From: Anaeromyxobacter dehalogenans 2CP-C
Lineage (GTDB): Bacteria; Myxococcota; Myxococcia; Myxococcales; Anaeromyxobacteraceae
Length of the DNA: 64,000 bases
Assembly (NCBI RefSeq): GCF_000013385.1
Contig: NC_007760.1
Coordinates: 4,686,001-4,750,000 of the forward strand
Reading direction: 5' to 3'
Shown here one piece after another: positions 1-7,515 of the stretch; the stretch's first letter is position 1, and the number at the start of each line of letters is the position of its first letter. The notes under the pieces are model-generated. The model was not told the origin of the DNA. It made no database searches and worked only from the letters and a program-made list of their open reading frames with translations. The position numbers were made by a program, and so were the translations under genes.

Positions 1-861
1 CGGCCTCGGCAGCGGCACGCGGCCGAGCGCGAACAGGTCCACCTCGTCGAGCCGCTGCGCGCGGTCGGGCGGCTCGGGCCGGCCCAGGATGCCGTCGCCG
101 AGGCGCCACTCCACGATCCGGCCGTCGTCCGCCACCTTGTACTGGATGGCCACGCGATCGTCGATCTTCGACTCCTCGACGACCGAGACCTCCTCCTGCA
201 CGCCCGCGCCGGCCACCGGCTCCCGGCGCACGAACACGTGCTGCACCTCGCGCACCCGCACCTCGAGCAGGTCGAGCTGCTTGCCGCGGACGACCCCGCG
301 CCGCGCCGCCGCGAGCCGGACGCCGTCGGCCATCTCCGCCGTCTCGGCCACGCCCTCCAGCTCCTGCTCGCGCGTGCCGTCGGCCCCGGTGGTGGTGAGC
401 TTGCAGCGGTCCTTCGCGCAGGTGCCGGTGAGCGTCCGCTCGCCGCCGTCGCCGGAGAACGTCGCCTTGAAGCCCATCAGCCGGCCGCCCGGGCGCGCCT
501 CCCAGACGCGCTCCTCGCTCTGGCGCCGCTCCACCGTCTTGCCGCCCACGTTCACGCGGAGCAGCAGCTCGCTCCGCCCGACCAGCACGTCGCGCCCGTC
601 GCGCAGCTCGCGGGTCAGCTCGGCCTTGCTCCAGCCCGCCTTCTGGCCGACCAGGTACACGCCGAACCACTCCGGCCCGGTCGGCCGCGGCACGGTGAGC
701 ACGTCGGCGAGGTCCCCGGACCCGGCGGCCAGCGCCGCCTGCGGCGGGCGCGGCGGCGCCTTCACCGGCTGCGGCCGCTGCTCGGGGCAGGCGGCGAGCG
801 CGAGGGAGGTCGAGCAGCAGAGGGCGACGAGGGCGAGGCGCGCGGGGGTCGGGGTCGTCAT
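1..861 (-). CDS. Lipoprotein, partial; possible transglutaminase-type secreted protein N-terminus
   Basis: The gene starts with ATG at 861 and runs off the left edge of the window, so about 287 residues of the N-terminal part are visible. The first 25 residues form a signal peptide ending in a lipobox (LALAAC), so the mature protein should be lipid-anchored. After a Pro-rich linker comes a segment reading EWFGVYLVGQKAGWSKAEL. That resembles the N-terminal beta-rich region seen in front of transglutaminase-like domains in some Gram-negative secreted proteins. No catalytic domain lies inside the window, so function is not established. It is divergent from spmA, with about 70 bases between the two starts. 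Confidence 0.7.
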   Translation of the reverse strand, partial: MTTPTPARLALVALCCSTSLALAACPEQRPQPVKAPPRPPQAALAAGSGDLADVLTVPRPTGPEWFGVYLVGQKAGWSKAELTRELRDGRDVLVGRSELLLRVNVGGKTVERRQSEERVWEARPGGRLMGFKATFSGDGGERTLTGTCAKDRCKLTTTGADGTREQELEGVAETAEMADGVRLAAARRGVVRGKQLDLLEVRVREVQHVFVRREPVAGAGVQEEVSVVEESKIDDRVAIQYKVADDGRIVEWRLGDGILGRPEPPDRAQRLDEVDLFALGRVPLPRP

Positions 862-934
862 GGAGGCGTTCCGAGGAACGCCGCTGTTCTACCAAAAACT
901 CGCCTTCGGGATCGGCCCGGCCAGAATCGCCGCG

Positions 935-1540
935 ATGGGCGCGATCTGGACGGTGCTCCTGGGGGCCTCCGTGGTCGCCGCGGCGGTGAACGGGCGCATG
1001 GGCGCGCTCACCGCGGCGGCGCTGGACTCGGCCGCGAAGGCGGTGACGCTCTCGCTCGGCCTGGCCGGGGCCATGGCGCTGTGGCTCGGCCTCATGAAGG
1101 TGGCGGAGGAGGCCGGGCTGGTGCGGGCCCTCGCCCGGGCGGCGCGGCCGGTGCTCGTGCGCCTGTTCCCCGAGGTGCCGCCCGACCACCCGGCCATGGG
1201 CGCGATGCTCATGAACCTCTCCGCGAACGCGCTCGGCCTCGGCAACGCGGCCACCCCGTTCGGCGTGAAGGCCATGCAGGCGCTGGAGGAGCTGAACCCG
1301 CGCAAGGGCACCGCCTCCGACGCGCAGGCGCTCCTGTGCGCGCTCAACACCGCCTCGGTGCAGCTCGTCCCGGCGAGCGTCATCGCGCTCCGCGCCGCGG
1401 CGGGCTCGCGCGCGCCGGCGGAGATCCTCGGCGCCACGCTCTGCGCCTCGGCCTGCGGCGTGGCGGTGGCGGTCCTCGCGGCGAAGGCGCTCGCCCGGCT
1501 GTTCCCGGCGCCGGCGGCGGGGCCCGAGGCGACGCCGTGA
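935..1540 (+). CDS. spmA: SpmA-like nucleoside-recognition (Gate) domain membrane protein
   Basis: A 201-residue membrane protein with several hydrophobic helices and the Gate/nucleoside-recognition family pattern. The stretch MNLSANALGLGNAATPFG near residues 90-107 is the most diagnostic part of SpmA. In Bacillus, SpmA and SpmB act in spore-core dehydration, but the pair is widespread in non-endospore-formers, where its role is unclear. I chose ATG 935 because the SpmA homology begins there; the open frame upstream is antisense to the neighbouring lipoprotein gene. The stop overlaps the GTG start of spmB by four bases, implying translational coupling. Confidence 0.85.
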   Translation: MGAIWTVLLGASVVAAAVNGRMGALTAAALDSAAKAVTLSLGLAGAMALWLGLMKVAEEAGLVRALARAARPVLVRLFPEVPPDHPAMGAMLMNLSANALGLGNAATPFGVKAMQALEELNPRKGTASDAQALLCALNTASVQLVPASVIALRAAAGSRAPAEILGATLCASACGVAVAVLAAKALARLFPAPAAGPEATP

Positions 1541-2079
1541 TCCGCGCCGCGCTCGACGCCCTCTCCACCTGGGCCATCCCGGTGCTGCTGGCGGGCATCC
1601 CGGCGCTGGCGCTCGCCCGCGGCGTGAAGGTCTACCCGGTGTTCGTGGAGGGCGCGAAGGAGGGCTTCGCGACCGCGGTGCGGATCATCCCGGCGCTGGT
1701 GGCCATCTTCGTGGCGCTGGGGATGCTGCGCGCCTCGGGCGCCATGGACGCGGCGGCCGCCGCGCTCGCGCCGGTGACCTCCGCGCTGGGCCTGCCCGCG
1801 AGCGTGCTGCCGCTCGTGCTGGTCCGGCCGCTCTCCGGTGGCGCGGCGCTGGGCGTCGTCGGCGACGTGCTGCGCAGCGAGGGGCCGGACGGCTACGCCG
1901 GGCGGCTCGCCTCGGTGATGGCGGGCTCGACCGAGACCACGTTCTACGTGCTGGCCGTGTACATGGGCGCGGCGGGGATCACCCGCTACCGTCAGGCGCT
2001 CCCGGCCGCGCTCCTCGCCGACCTGGCCGGCTTCGCCGCGGCCATCGTGACGGTGCGGCTGCTGCTCGGCGGGCCGTGA
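1537..2079 (+). CDS. spmB: SpmB-like nucleoside-recognition (Gate) domain membrane protein
   Basis: A 180-residue membrane protein beginning with GTG inside the spmA stop region (GTGA overlap). Its family features are VYPVFVEGAKEGF near residue 32, LVRPLSGGAALGV near residue 95 and STETTFYVLAVYMGA near residue 130, all typical of SpmB. The order spmA-spmB and the overlap match the usual two-gene operon. The likely role is as partner of SpmA in a membrane complex; the transported or sensed ligand is unknown. The gene converges on the thioesterase gene with essentially no intergenic space. Confidence 0.87.
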   Translation: MIRAALDALSTWAIPVLLAGIPALALARGVKVYPVFVEGAKEGFATAVRIIPALVAIFVALGMLRASGAMDAAAAALAPVTSALGLPASVLPLVLVRPLSGGAALGVVGDVLRSEGPDGYAGRLASVMAGSTETTFYVLAVYMGAAGITRYRQALPAALLADLAGFAAAIVTVRLLLGGP

Positions 2080-2080
2080 C

Positions 2081-2821
2081 CTACCGCGGCACCCAGCTCG
2101 TGGTGATGCGCGCGAGCTCCTTCTCGTCCTCCTCGCGCACGATGGCGTGGGCGAACGCGCCCGGCCCGGTGCGCGCCAGGCGCGAGAGCACCGCGCTGCC
2201 GTAGTGGCACTCGGCGAGGTACTGCACCTCGAGCGCCGCCACCCGCGAGCTCGTGTACACGTCCTTCGGGATCGCCTCGAGCGCCCAGGAGACGTAGCTG
2301 CCGTTGTTCACGTGCAGGTTCACGTCGATGTCCTGGTAGCGGACGTGGAACCGCTTCTGGAACTCCCAGGTGCGCAGCTCCGGCAGCTTGCCCGGCGCGA
2401 CGTCCACGACCGGCTTGCCCAGCTCGCGCGGGAAGCGCGCGTCGAGCGCCGTCTCCGGGCGCACCGGCTTGCGCGTCTTCACGTCGAGCACGAACCACTG
2501 GGTGGTGCCGCGCGCCACCTCGGCGCCGTCGCGGCGGCGGACCACGAAGTCGCGGAGCGCGGCCAGCCGGTCCACGCCCACCGGCCAGGTCTCGACCTCG
2601 AGCACGTCGCCGAGCACGATGGGCGCCGGCATCTCGGTCCGCTGCCGGACGAGCACCCAGGTCAGCCCCTTCTCCATGAGCGCGTCGATGCCGACGCCCA
2701 GCCGGCCGGCGTGCAGGCCGGCGGCCTCCATCAGGAAGCCGGTGAGCGCGGGCGGCGCCAGCGTGCCGAACGCGTCCACCTCGTAGCTGTGGACCGCGAA
2801 CGACTCCTTGAAGGTCTCCAT
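2081..2821 (-). CDS. Acyl-ACP thioesterase (FatA/FatB-like double hot-dog)
   Basis: A 246-residue protein with the two-hot-dog layout of bacterial acyl-ACP thioesterases (Acyl-ACP_TE family). It begins FKESFAVHSYEVDAFGTL. The first hot-dog contains LTWVLVRQRTEM and a GDVLEVETWP segment. The second contains RYQDIDVNLHVNNGSYVSW near residue 175, carrying the conserved Asp/Asn-His-Val-Asn motif around the active site. It would hydrolyse acyl-ACP to free fatty acids in the cytoplasm. Length is normal for the bacterial family. ATG 2821 is the first start in frame with the conserved N-terminus. Confidence 0.87.
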   Translation of the reverse strand: METFKESFAVHSYEVDAFGTLAPPALTGFLMEAAGLHAGRLGVGIDALMEKGLTWVLVRQRTEMPAPIVLGDVLEVETWPVGVDRLAALRDFVVRRRDGAEVARGTTQWFVLDVKTRKPVRPETALDARFPRELGKPVVDVAPGKLPELRTWEFQKRFHVRYQDIDVNLHVNNGSYVSWALEAIPKDVYTSSRVAALEVQYLAECHYGSAVLSRLARTGPGAFAHAIVREEDEKELARITTSWVPR

Positions 2822-2944
2822 GCCGCGGCTCTCTACCCGATGTGCGGGCGGAAGGGAACGGCGCCCCGGCCGCACGATCCGCCCGGGCCGCGGCGCCGGC
2901 CCGCGGCTTGACGCGACCGGTCGCGTGGGCTGAACTCCGGCGCG

Positions 2945-3703
2945 ATGGCGGACGGGCGGCCCCAGGCCGGCGAGGTGGGCGCGCGGGCGCCGCGGCGCGA
3001 CGTCCGCTGCGGCGACGGCGTGGCGTTCCTGCGCGAGGCGGCGCCGCTCCCGCCGGACCACGCCCTCGTCACCTCGCTGCCGGACGCCTCCGAGCTGCCC
3101 GCGCTCGGCGCGGCGGGCTGGGAGGCGTGGTTCGTGGACGTCGCGGCGCTCGCCTGCGCCGCGGTGGACGCCGGCGCGCCGGCGATCTTCTACCAGACCG
3201 ACGTGAAGCGCGACGGCGCCTGGGTGGACAAGGCGCACCTCGTGGCGCTCGGCGCCGCGCGGGCCGGCGCGCGGCTGCGCTTCCACAAGATCGTCTGCCG
3301 CGTGCCGCCCGGCACCGCCACCTTCGGCCGGCCCGCCTACGCGCACCTCCTCTGCTGCTCGCGCGCGCTCCGGCTCGACCCGGCCCGCGCCACCCCGGAC
3401 GTGCTCCCCGCGCTCGGGCAGATGCCGTGGCCGCGGGCCATGGGCGCCGCGGCGTGCGAGGCGGTGGCGCGGTTCCTCCTCGCCGAGACCGGCTGCCGGA
3501 CGGTGGTGGATCCGTTCTGCGGGCTCGGCACCATGCTGGCGGTCGCGAACGCGCACGGCCTCGACGCGGTCGGCGTCGAGCTGTCGCGGCGGCGCGCCGA
3601 CCGGGCGCGGCGCCTCCAGGCGGATCCCGGCGGCCGGCTGCGGCTGCTGCCGCGCGCGCCCGGCGACGCGGCCGGGCACACCGCCGAGGACGACCCGCCG
3701 TGA
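2945..3703 (+). CDS. SAM-dependent methyltransferase-like protein, degenerate DNA-methylase type
   Basis: A 252-residue protein with a class I methyltransferase layout in the circularly permuted (beta) order of N4/N6 amino-methylases. An N-terminal segment ALVTSLPDASELP (residues about 39-51) sits where the catalytic TSPPY loop normally is. A C-terminal SAM-binding stretch VVDPFCGLGTMLAVANAHG follows near residues 188-206. The catalytic PPY is replaced by LPD, so amino-group methylation of DNA as in classical enzymes is doubtful. ATG 2945 begins the gene. The last codons overlap the GTG of the next methyltransferase-fold gene by four bases, so both are probably co-translated. Confidence 0.7.
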   Translation: MADGRPQAGEVGARAPRRDVRCGDGVAFLREAAPLPPDHALVTSLPDASELPALGAAGWEAWFVDVAALACAAVDAGAPAIFYQTDVKRDGAWVDKAHLVALGAARAGARLRFHKIVCRVPPGTATFGRPAYAHLLCCSRALRLDPARATPDVLPALGQMPWPRAMGAAACEAVARFLLAETGCRTVVDPFCGLGTMLAVANAHGLDAVGVELSRRRADRARRLQADPGGRLRLLPRAPGDAAGHTAEDDPP

Positions 3704-4302
3704 AGCGGACCGCGAAGCTGGCGCTGCGCAACCGCGAGGCGCTCGCCGCCGCGCTGGACGAGTTCCTGCCGGAGACCGGCGAGGTGCTCGAGCTCGGGAG
3801 CGGCACCGGCGAGCACGCCGTGTTCCTCGCGGCGCGCTTCCCCGCGCTCGCGTGGCAGCCCTCGGATCCGGATCCGGAGGCCCGCGCCAGCGTCCGCGCC
3901 TGGGCGAAGGAGGCCCGGCTCCCGAACCTGCGCCCGCCGCTCGACCTCGACCTCGTCGCGCCGGCCTGGCGGCGCCGGCGCGCCGGCGCGGTGCTGTGCG
4001 TGAACGTGCTGCACGTCACGCCGCCGGCCTGCGCCGCCGCGCTGTGCGGGGGCGCGGCCGAGGTGCTGCCGGCGGGCGGCCCGCTGTGCGTGTACGGCCC
4101 GTTCTCCCACCGCGGCGCCCCGCTCGCCGGGCGGCTGGCGCGCTTCGACGCGGAGCTGCGCGCGCACGACCCGGCGCTCGGCGTGCGCGAGGTGGAGGCG
4201 CTCGCCGAGGAGGCGGCGCGCGCCGGGCTCCGGCTCGAGGCCGAGCTGGAGCTGCCCGCGGTGGAGGGCGACCGGCTGCTCGTGTTCCGGCGCGGCGGCT
4301 AG
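3700..4302 (+). CDS. DUF938 family class I SAM-dependent methyltransferase
   Basis: A 200-residue protein starting at GTG 3700 inside the stop of the preceding gene. The N-terminal part (RNREAL, then LELGSGTGEHAVFLAARFP near residues 30-48) is the SAM-binding motif I of DUF938 proteins. WQPSDPDPEA follows as the acidic loop, and VNVLHVTP near residue 105 as motif IV. The C-terminal YGPFSHRG segment is also family-typical. The substrate is unknown in general. Its stop overlaps by four bases the end of the convergent J-domain gene. Confidence 0.82.
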   Translation: MKRTAKLALRNREALAAALDEFLPETGEVLELGSGTGEHAVFLAARFPALAWQPSDPDPEARASVRAWAKEARLPNLRPPLDLDLVAPAWRRRRAGAVLCVNVLHVTPPACAAALCGGAAEVLPAGGPLCVYGPFSHRGAPLAGRLARFDAELRAHDPALGVREVEALAEEAARAGLRLEAELELPAVEGDRLLVFRRGG

Positions 4303-5066
4303 CCGGCGAACCGGGCGTTGTGGAGCGCCATGCGGCGGCGCAGCTCGTCGAGGGCGGCGGGCGTGACGAGCCCGCGCTCCACGAAGTACTCGCCGATGCG
4401 GCGCTGCTGGCGGAGCTGGCGCCCGAGCAGCGCGAGGAGCTGGAACGAGGTGAGGTAGCCGTGGCGCACCGCCACCTCGCCGAACGGGACCGCGCGCCCC
4501 CCCGCGCGCCGCAGCTCGAGGATCCGCGCCACGTCGGCGGGGCGGAGGAAGCCCCAGTCCACCGCGAGCCGGCCGAGCGGAGGCCGCTGCGCGCGCTGCC
4601 AGGCCACCGCCTCGACGAACGCGGTCCAGGGGATGACGCCCGCGTGGAACAGGAACTCGGCGAGCCGGAGCCGGCGCCGGGGCATGCCGGCGGGATCGGC
4701 GGCCGGGGCGGCCCGCGCGGCGGGCGCGGGGCGCGGGGTCGGGGCGGTGCGCGCCGTGGGGGCGGACCGGCGCGGCGCGCGCGCCGGGGCGGGCCGCGGG
4801 GGCCGGGCGCGCGCCGGGGCGGCGGGCCCGCGCAGCGCGGACAGCACGCGGTACGCGTCGGCCACCGCCCGGAACTCGCGCGCCAGCTCGTGCTCGGGGC
4901 GGCCGGTGGCGCCCGCGCGATCGGGGTGGGTCTCGAGGGCCCGCCGGCGGTAGGCGGCCTTCAGCTCCTCGCGCCAGCCGGCGCGGTCGGCCGCGAAGCC
5001 CGGGCCGAACAGCACCCTGCCGGCGGCGACCACCTCCTCCAGGCTGAGCTCGATCGTCCTCGCCAT
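4299..5066 (-). CDS. J-domain protein with C-terminal MshEN-like repeats
   Basis: A 255-residue protein. Residues about 15-78 form a DnaJ-type J-domain with the HPD tripeptide at 47-49, which would stimulate a DnaK/Hsp70 ATPase. Residues about 80-128 are an Ala/Pro/Arg-rich linker. Residues about 129-255 contain four similar segments of roughly 30 residues, for example PLGRLAVDWGFLRP and RIGEYFVERGLVTP. These resemble the LGxxLxxxGxxxxxxLxxxL pattern of type II secretion ATPase N-terminal (MshEN) domains. No glycine-rich or zinc-finger region of true DnaJ is present. The gene converges with the DUF938 gene. Confidence 0.75.
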   Translation of the reverse strand: MARTIELSLEEVVAAGRVLFGPGFAADRAGWREELKAAYRRRALETHPDRAGATGRPEHELAREFRAVADAYRVLSALRGPAAPARARPPRPAPARAPRRSAPTARTAPTPRPAPAARAAPAADPAGMPRRRLRLAEFLFHAGVIPWTAFVEAVAWQRAQRPPLGRLAVDWGFLRPADVARILELRRAGGRAVPFGEVAVRHGYLTSFQLLALLGRQLRQQRRIGEYFVERGLVTPAALDELRRRMALHNARFAG

Positions 5067-5231
5067 CCCGGCTCCCGGGCCCGCTCCCCGCCCCGCGGGC
5101 CCGCCAACCCCGCGATATCGGGCGATGTCCCGGCTTACCGCGCACCTGCCGTCCCGGCCAGTTTTCGCCCCTGGGCCCGAAGCGCCCGCTGACTACCGTC
5201 CGGGGTGGCTCCCGTGCGATAAGGGCGCGAA

Positions 5232-6041
5232 ATGATCCGGAAGATCGTCCACATCGACGAGGCGAAGTGCGATGGCTGCGGGCAGTGCATCCCCTCCTGC
5301 GCCGAGGGCGCGATCGCGCTGGTGAACGGCAAGGCGCGGCTCTCGGGCGACGCGCTCTGCGACGGGCTGGGCGCCTGCCTGGGCGAGTGCCCCCAGGACG
5401 CCATCACCGTGATCGAGCGGGACGCCGACGCGTTCGACGAGGCCGTCGTCGCGCAGCACCTCGCGCGCCAGGGCCGGACGCCCGCGGCGCACGCGGCGCA
5501 GCCGCCGGCCCCGCCCGCCCCGGCGCCGGCGCGCCCGCGCCCGCTGCTCTCGATCGTGCCGTCCGCCGATCCCGCGCCCCAGGGCGGCGGCTGCCCCGGC
5601 TCGCGGAGCCGCACGCTCTCGCCCCGCGCCGCGCCGCCCGCGAACGGCGCCGCGGCCGCGCCCGCGTCCGGCGAGAGCCGGCTCGCGCACTGGCCGGTGC
5701 AGCTCCACCTCGTGCCGATCGGCGCGCCCTGGCTCGACGGCGCCGACCTGCTCGTGGCGGCGGACTGCGTGCCGTTCGCGTACGCGCGCTTCCACGACGA
5801 CCTGCTCGCGGGCCACGCGCTCGTGGTCGGCTGCCCGAAGCTCGACGACAACCGCTTCTACGCCGAGAAGCTCGGGCAGATGCTCGCCCGCTCCGACGTC
5901 CGCAGCGTGACGGTCGCGCGCATGGAGGTCCCGTGCTGCGGCGGCATCGCCATGGCCGCCCGCCAGGCCATCGCCGCGTCCGGCAAGGCCATCCCGCTCC
6001 GCGACGTGGTGGTGGGCGTGGACGGCGCGCTGCACGGTTGA
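5232..6041 (+). CDS. 4Fe-4S ferredoxin-type protein with C-terminal Cys-containing domain
   Basis: A 269-residue cytoplasmic iron-sulfur protein. The first cluster motif has Cys at 13, 16, 19 and 23. The second has Cys at 43, 49 and 53-Pro, lacking the usual second Cys, so one site may hold a 3Fe-4S cluster or use another ligand. Residues about 85-155 are a Pro/Ala-rich linker. The C-terminal half carries further Cys in DCVPF, GCPKLDDN and EVPCCGG. Such proteins are common in anaerobic deltaproteobacteria; the electron partner is unknown. Two more genes follow closely on the same strand. Confidence 0.85.
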   Translation: MIRKIVHIDEAKCDGCGQCIPSCAEGAIALVNGKARLSGDALCDGLGACLGECPQDAITVIERDADAFDEAVVAQHLARQGRTPAAHAAQPPAPPAPAPARPRPLLSIVPSADPAPQGGGCPGSRSRTLSPRAAPPANGAAAAPASGESRLAHWPVQLHLVPIGAPWLDGADLLVAADCVPFAYARFHDDLLAGHALVVGCPKLDDNRFYAEKLGQMLARSDVRSVTVARMEVPCCGGIAMAARQAIAASGKAIPLRDVVVGVDGALHG

Positions 6042-6057
6042 CCGCTACGATCCCGGC

Positions 6058-6489
6058 GTGACCGCCCGGATCGTCCTGTTCGCGCTCGAGGACCTGCGCG
6101 CCCGCCACGCGGGCGCGCTCCCGCCCGGCGCCGACCCGCGCCACGACACCGCGCCGTTCCGGCGCTTCCGCGCCGCGCTGCTCGACCTCGCCGCCGCCGC
6201 GGCCACCGCGCCGGCCGAGCTCTCCATGTGGTGGGAAGGCACGTACAACGGCTACGTGCTGGCGGTCGCCGCCGAGCCCGCCGAGGCGCTCGCCGCCCTC
6301 GATCCGTCGCCGGCCTGCCCGCCCGACGGCGAGAGGGTCGCGCCCCCGCGCGCGGACCGGTATCCTCTCGCCCGCGTCGAGCCCGGGCGCGCCGCGGTGG
6401 CGCGCGATCCGGACGGCGCCACCTACGAGGCGCCGTTCGGATCGGCCTCCGGCCACTTCGGCGCGCCGGGCATGCGGAGGATCCCATGA
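6058..6489 (+). CDS. Hypothetical protein
   Basis: A 143-residue soluble protein that I do not recognise. It starts with GTG 6058, 16 bases after the ferredoxin stop. Its stop overlaps the ATG of the quinone oxidoreductase by four bases, so the three genes look co-transcribed. It has an N-terminal Ala/Leu-rich half and a central MWWEGTYNGY segment. The C-terminal half is rich in Pro, Asp and Gly. No signal peptide, metal site or membrane segment is visible. Confidence 0.6.
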   Translation: MTARIVLFALEDLRARHAGALPPGADPRHDTAPFRRFRAALLDLAAAAATAPAELSMWWEGTYNGYVLAVAAEPAEALAALDPSPACPPDGERVAPPRADRYPLARVEPGRAAVARDPDGATYEAPFGSASGHFGAPGMRRIP

Positions 6490-7466
6490 AGGCGGTCGTG
6501 TTCGGCGGCAAGGGCGGTCCCGAGGTCATCGCGCTGCGCGAGCTGCCGGATCCGTCGCCGGCGCGCGGCGAGGTGCTGGTGCGCGTGCGCGCGGCGGCGC
6601 TCAACCGCGCCGACCTGCTGCAGCGGCGCGGGCTCTACCCGCCGCCGCCGGGATACCGCGAGGACGTGCCGGGCCTGGAGCTCGCCGGCGAGGTGGCGGC
6701 GGTCGGCGCGGGCGTCACCGCCTGGAAGCCGGGCGACCGGGTCATGGCCATCGCCGCCGGGGAGGCGCAGGCGGAGCTTTGCCTCGTGCACGAGCGGATG
6801 CTGGTGCGCATCCCGGACCGCCTCTCGTTCGAGGAGGCCGGGGCCATCCCCGAGGCCGGGATGACCTCGCACGACGCGCTGTTCACGCTGGGTGGCCTGC
6901 GGCCCGGCTGGCCGGTGCTGATCCACGCGGTCGGCTCGGGCGTCTCCACCGCCGCGGTGCAGATCGCGAAGGCGGCCGGCGCGACCGTGATCGGCACCTC
7001 GCGCACCGCCGAGAAGCTGGAGCGCGCGCGGGCGCTCGGCCTCGACCACGGGATCCTGGTGGGCAAGGACGAGCCGCGCTTCGCGGACGAGGTGAAGAAG
7101 GTCGCCGGGCGCTGCCCGCTCGTGCTCGACTTCGTGGGCGGGCCGTACACCGCCGAGAACCTGGCCGTGCTCGCCACCGGCGGCCGGATCGTGGTGATCG
7201 GGACCATGGGTGGCGGGAAGCCGACCGTGGACCTCGGCGCGCTCATGCGCGCGCGGGGCAGCATCGTGGGCACGGTGCTCCGGCCGCGGCCGCTCGAGGA
7301 GAAGATCGCGGCCACGCAGGCGTTCGCGAAGGACGTCCTGCCGCTCGTCGCCGCCGGCAAGGTGAAGCCGGTGGTGGACGCGGTGATCCCGGCCGCGCAG
7401 GTGCGCGAGGCGCACGAGCGGATGGAGCGGAACGAGAGCTTCGGGAAGCTCGTGCTGGCGTTCTGA
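6486..7466 (+). CDS. NAD(P)H:quinone oxidoreductase, zinc-independent MDR family
   Basis: A 326-residue medium-chain reductase of the quinone oxidoreductase (QOR/PIG3) type. It begins MKAVVFGGKGGPEV. An ALNRADLLQRRGLYPPPPG segment near residues 40-58 is typical of PIG3-like enzymes. A nucleotide-binding region reads HAVGSGVSTAAVQIAKAAG near residues 148-166, and TSRTAEKLERA follows. The zinc-ligand cysteines of alcohol dehydrogenases are absent. It should transfer electrons from NADPH to quinones or enones. ATG 6486 overlaps the previous stop (ATGA), pointing to coupled translation downstream of the ferredoxin gene. Confidence 0.88.
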   Translation: MKAVVFGGKGGPEVIALRELPDPSPARGEVLVRVRAAALNRADLLQRRGLYPPPPGYREDVPGLELAGEVAAVGAGVTAWKPGDRVMAIAAGEAQAELCLVHERMLVRIPDRLSFEEAGAIPEAGMTSHDALFTLGGLRPGWPVLIHAVGSGVSTAAVQIAKAAGATVIGTSRTAEKLERARALGLDHGILVGKDEPRFADEVKKVAGRCPLVLDFVGGPYTAENLAVLATGGRIVVIGTMGGGKPTVDLGALMRARGSIVGTVLRPRPLEEKIAATQAFAKDVLPLVAAGKVKPVVDAVIPAAQVREAHERMERNESFGKLVLAF

Positions 7467-7475
7467 CCCGGCGGT

Positions 7476-7501
7476 CCGGGCCGGGCGCGCGCCCGGCCCG
7501 G
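7476..7501. terminator. GC-rich perfect hairpin between convergent genes
   Basis: A perfect 26-base palindrome with 13-base arms (CCGGGCCGGGCGC) lies between the ends of the convergent quinone oxidoreductase and DUF4091 genes. There is no U-tract, so it may work as a bidirectional pause/terminator or a transcript-end stabiliser. Confidence 0.45.
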
Positions 7502-7515
7502 GGCCGCGCCCGCCC

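Noticed and set aside
238-1536. Long open frame on the plus strand leading into spmB
   Set aside because: It is Arg/Ala/Gly-rich low-complexity translation typical of out-of-frame reading in GC-rich DNA. Only the part from GTG 1537 matches SpmB.
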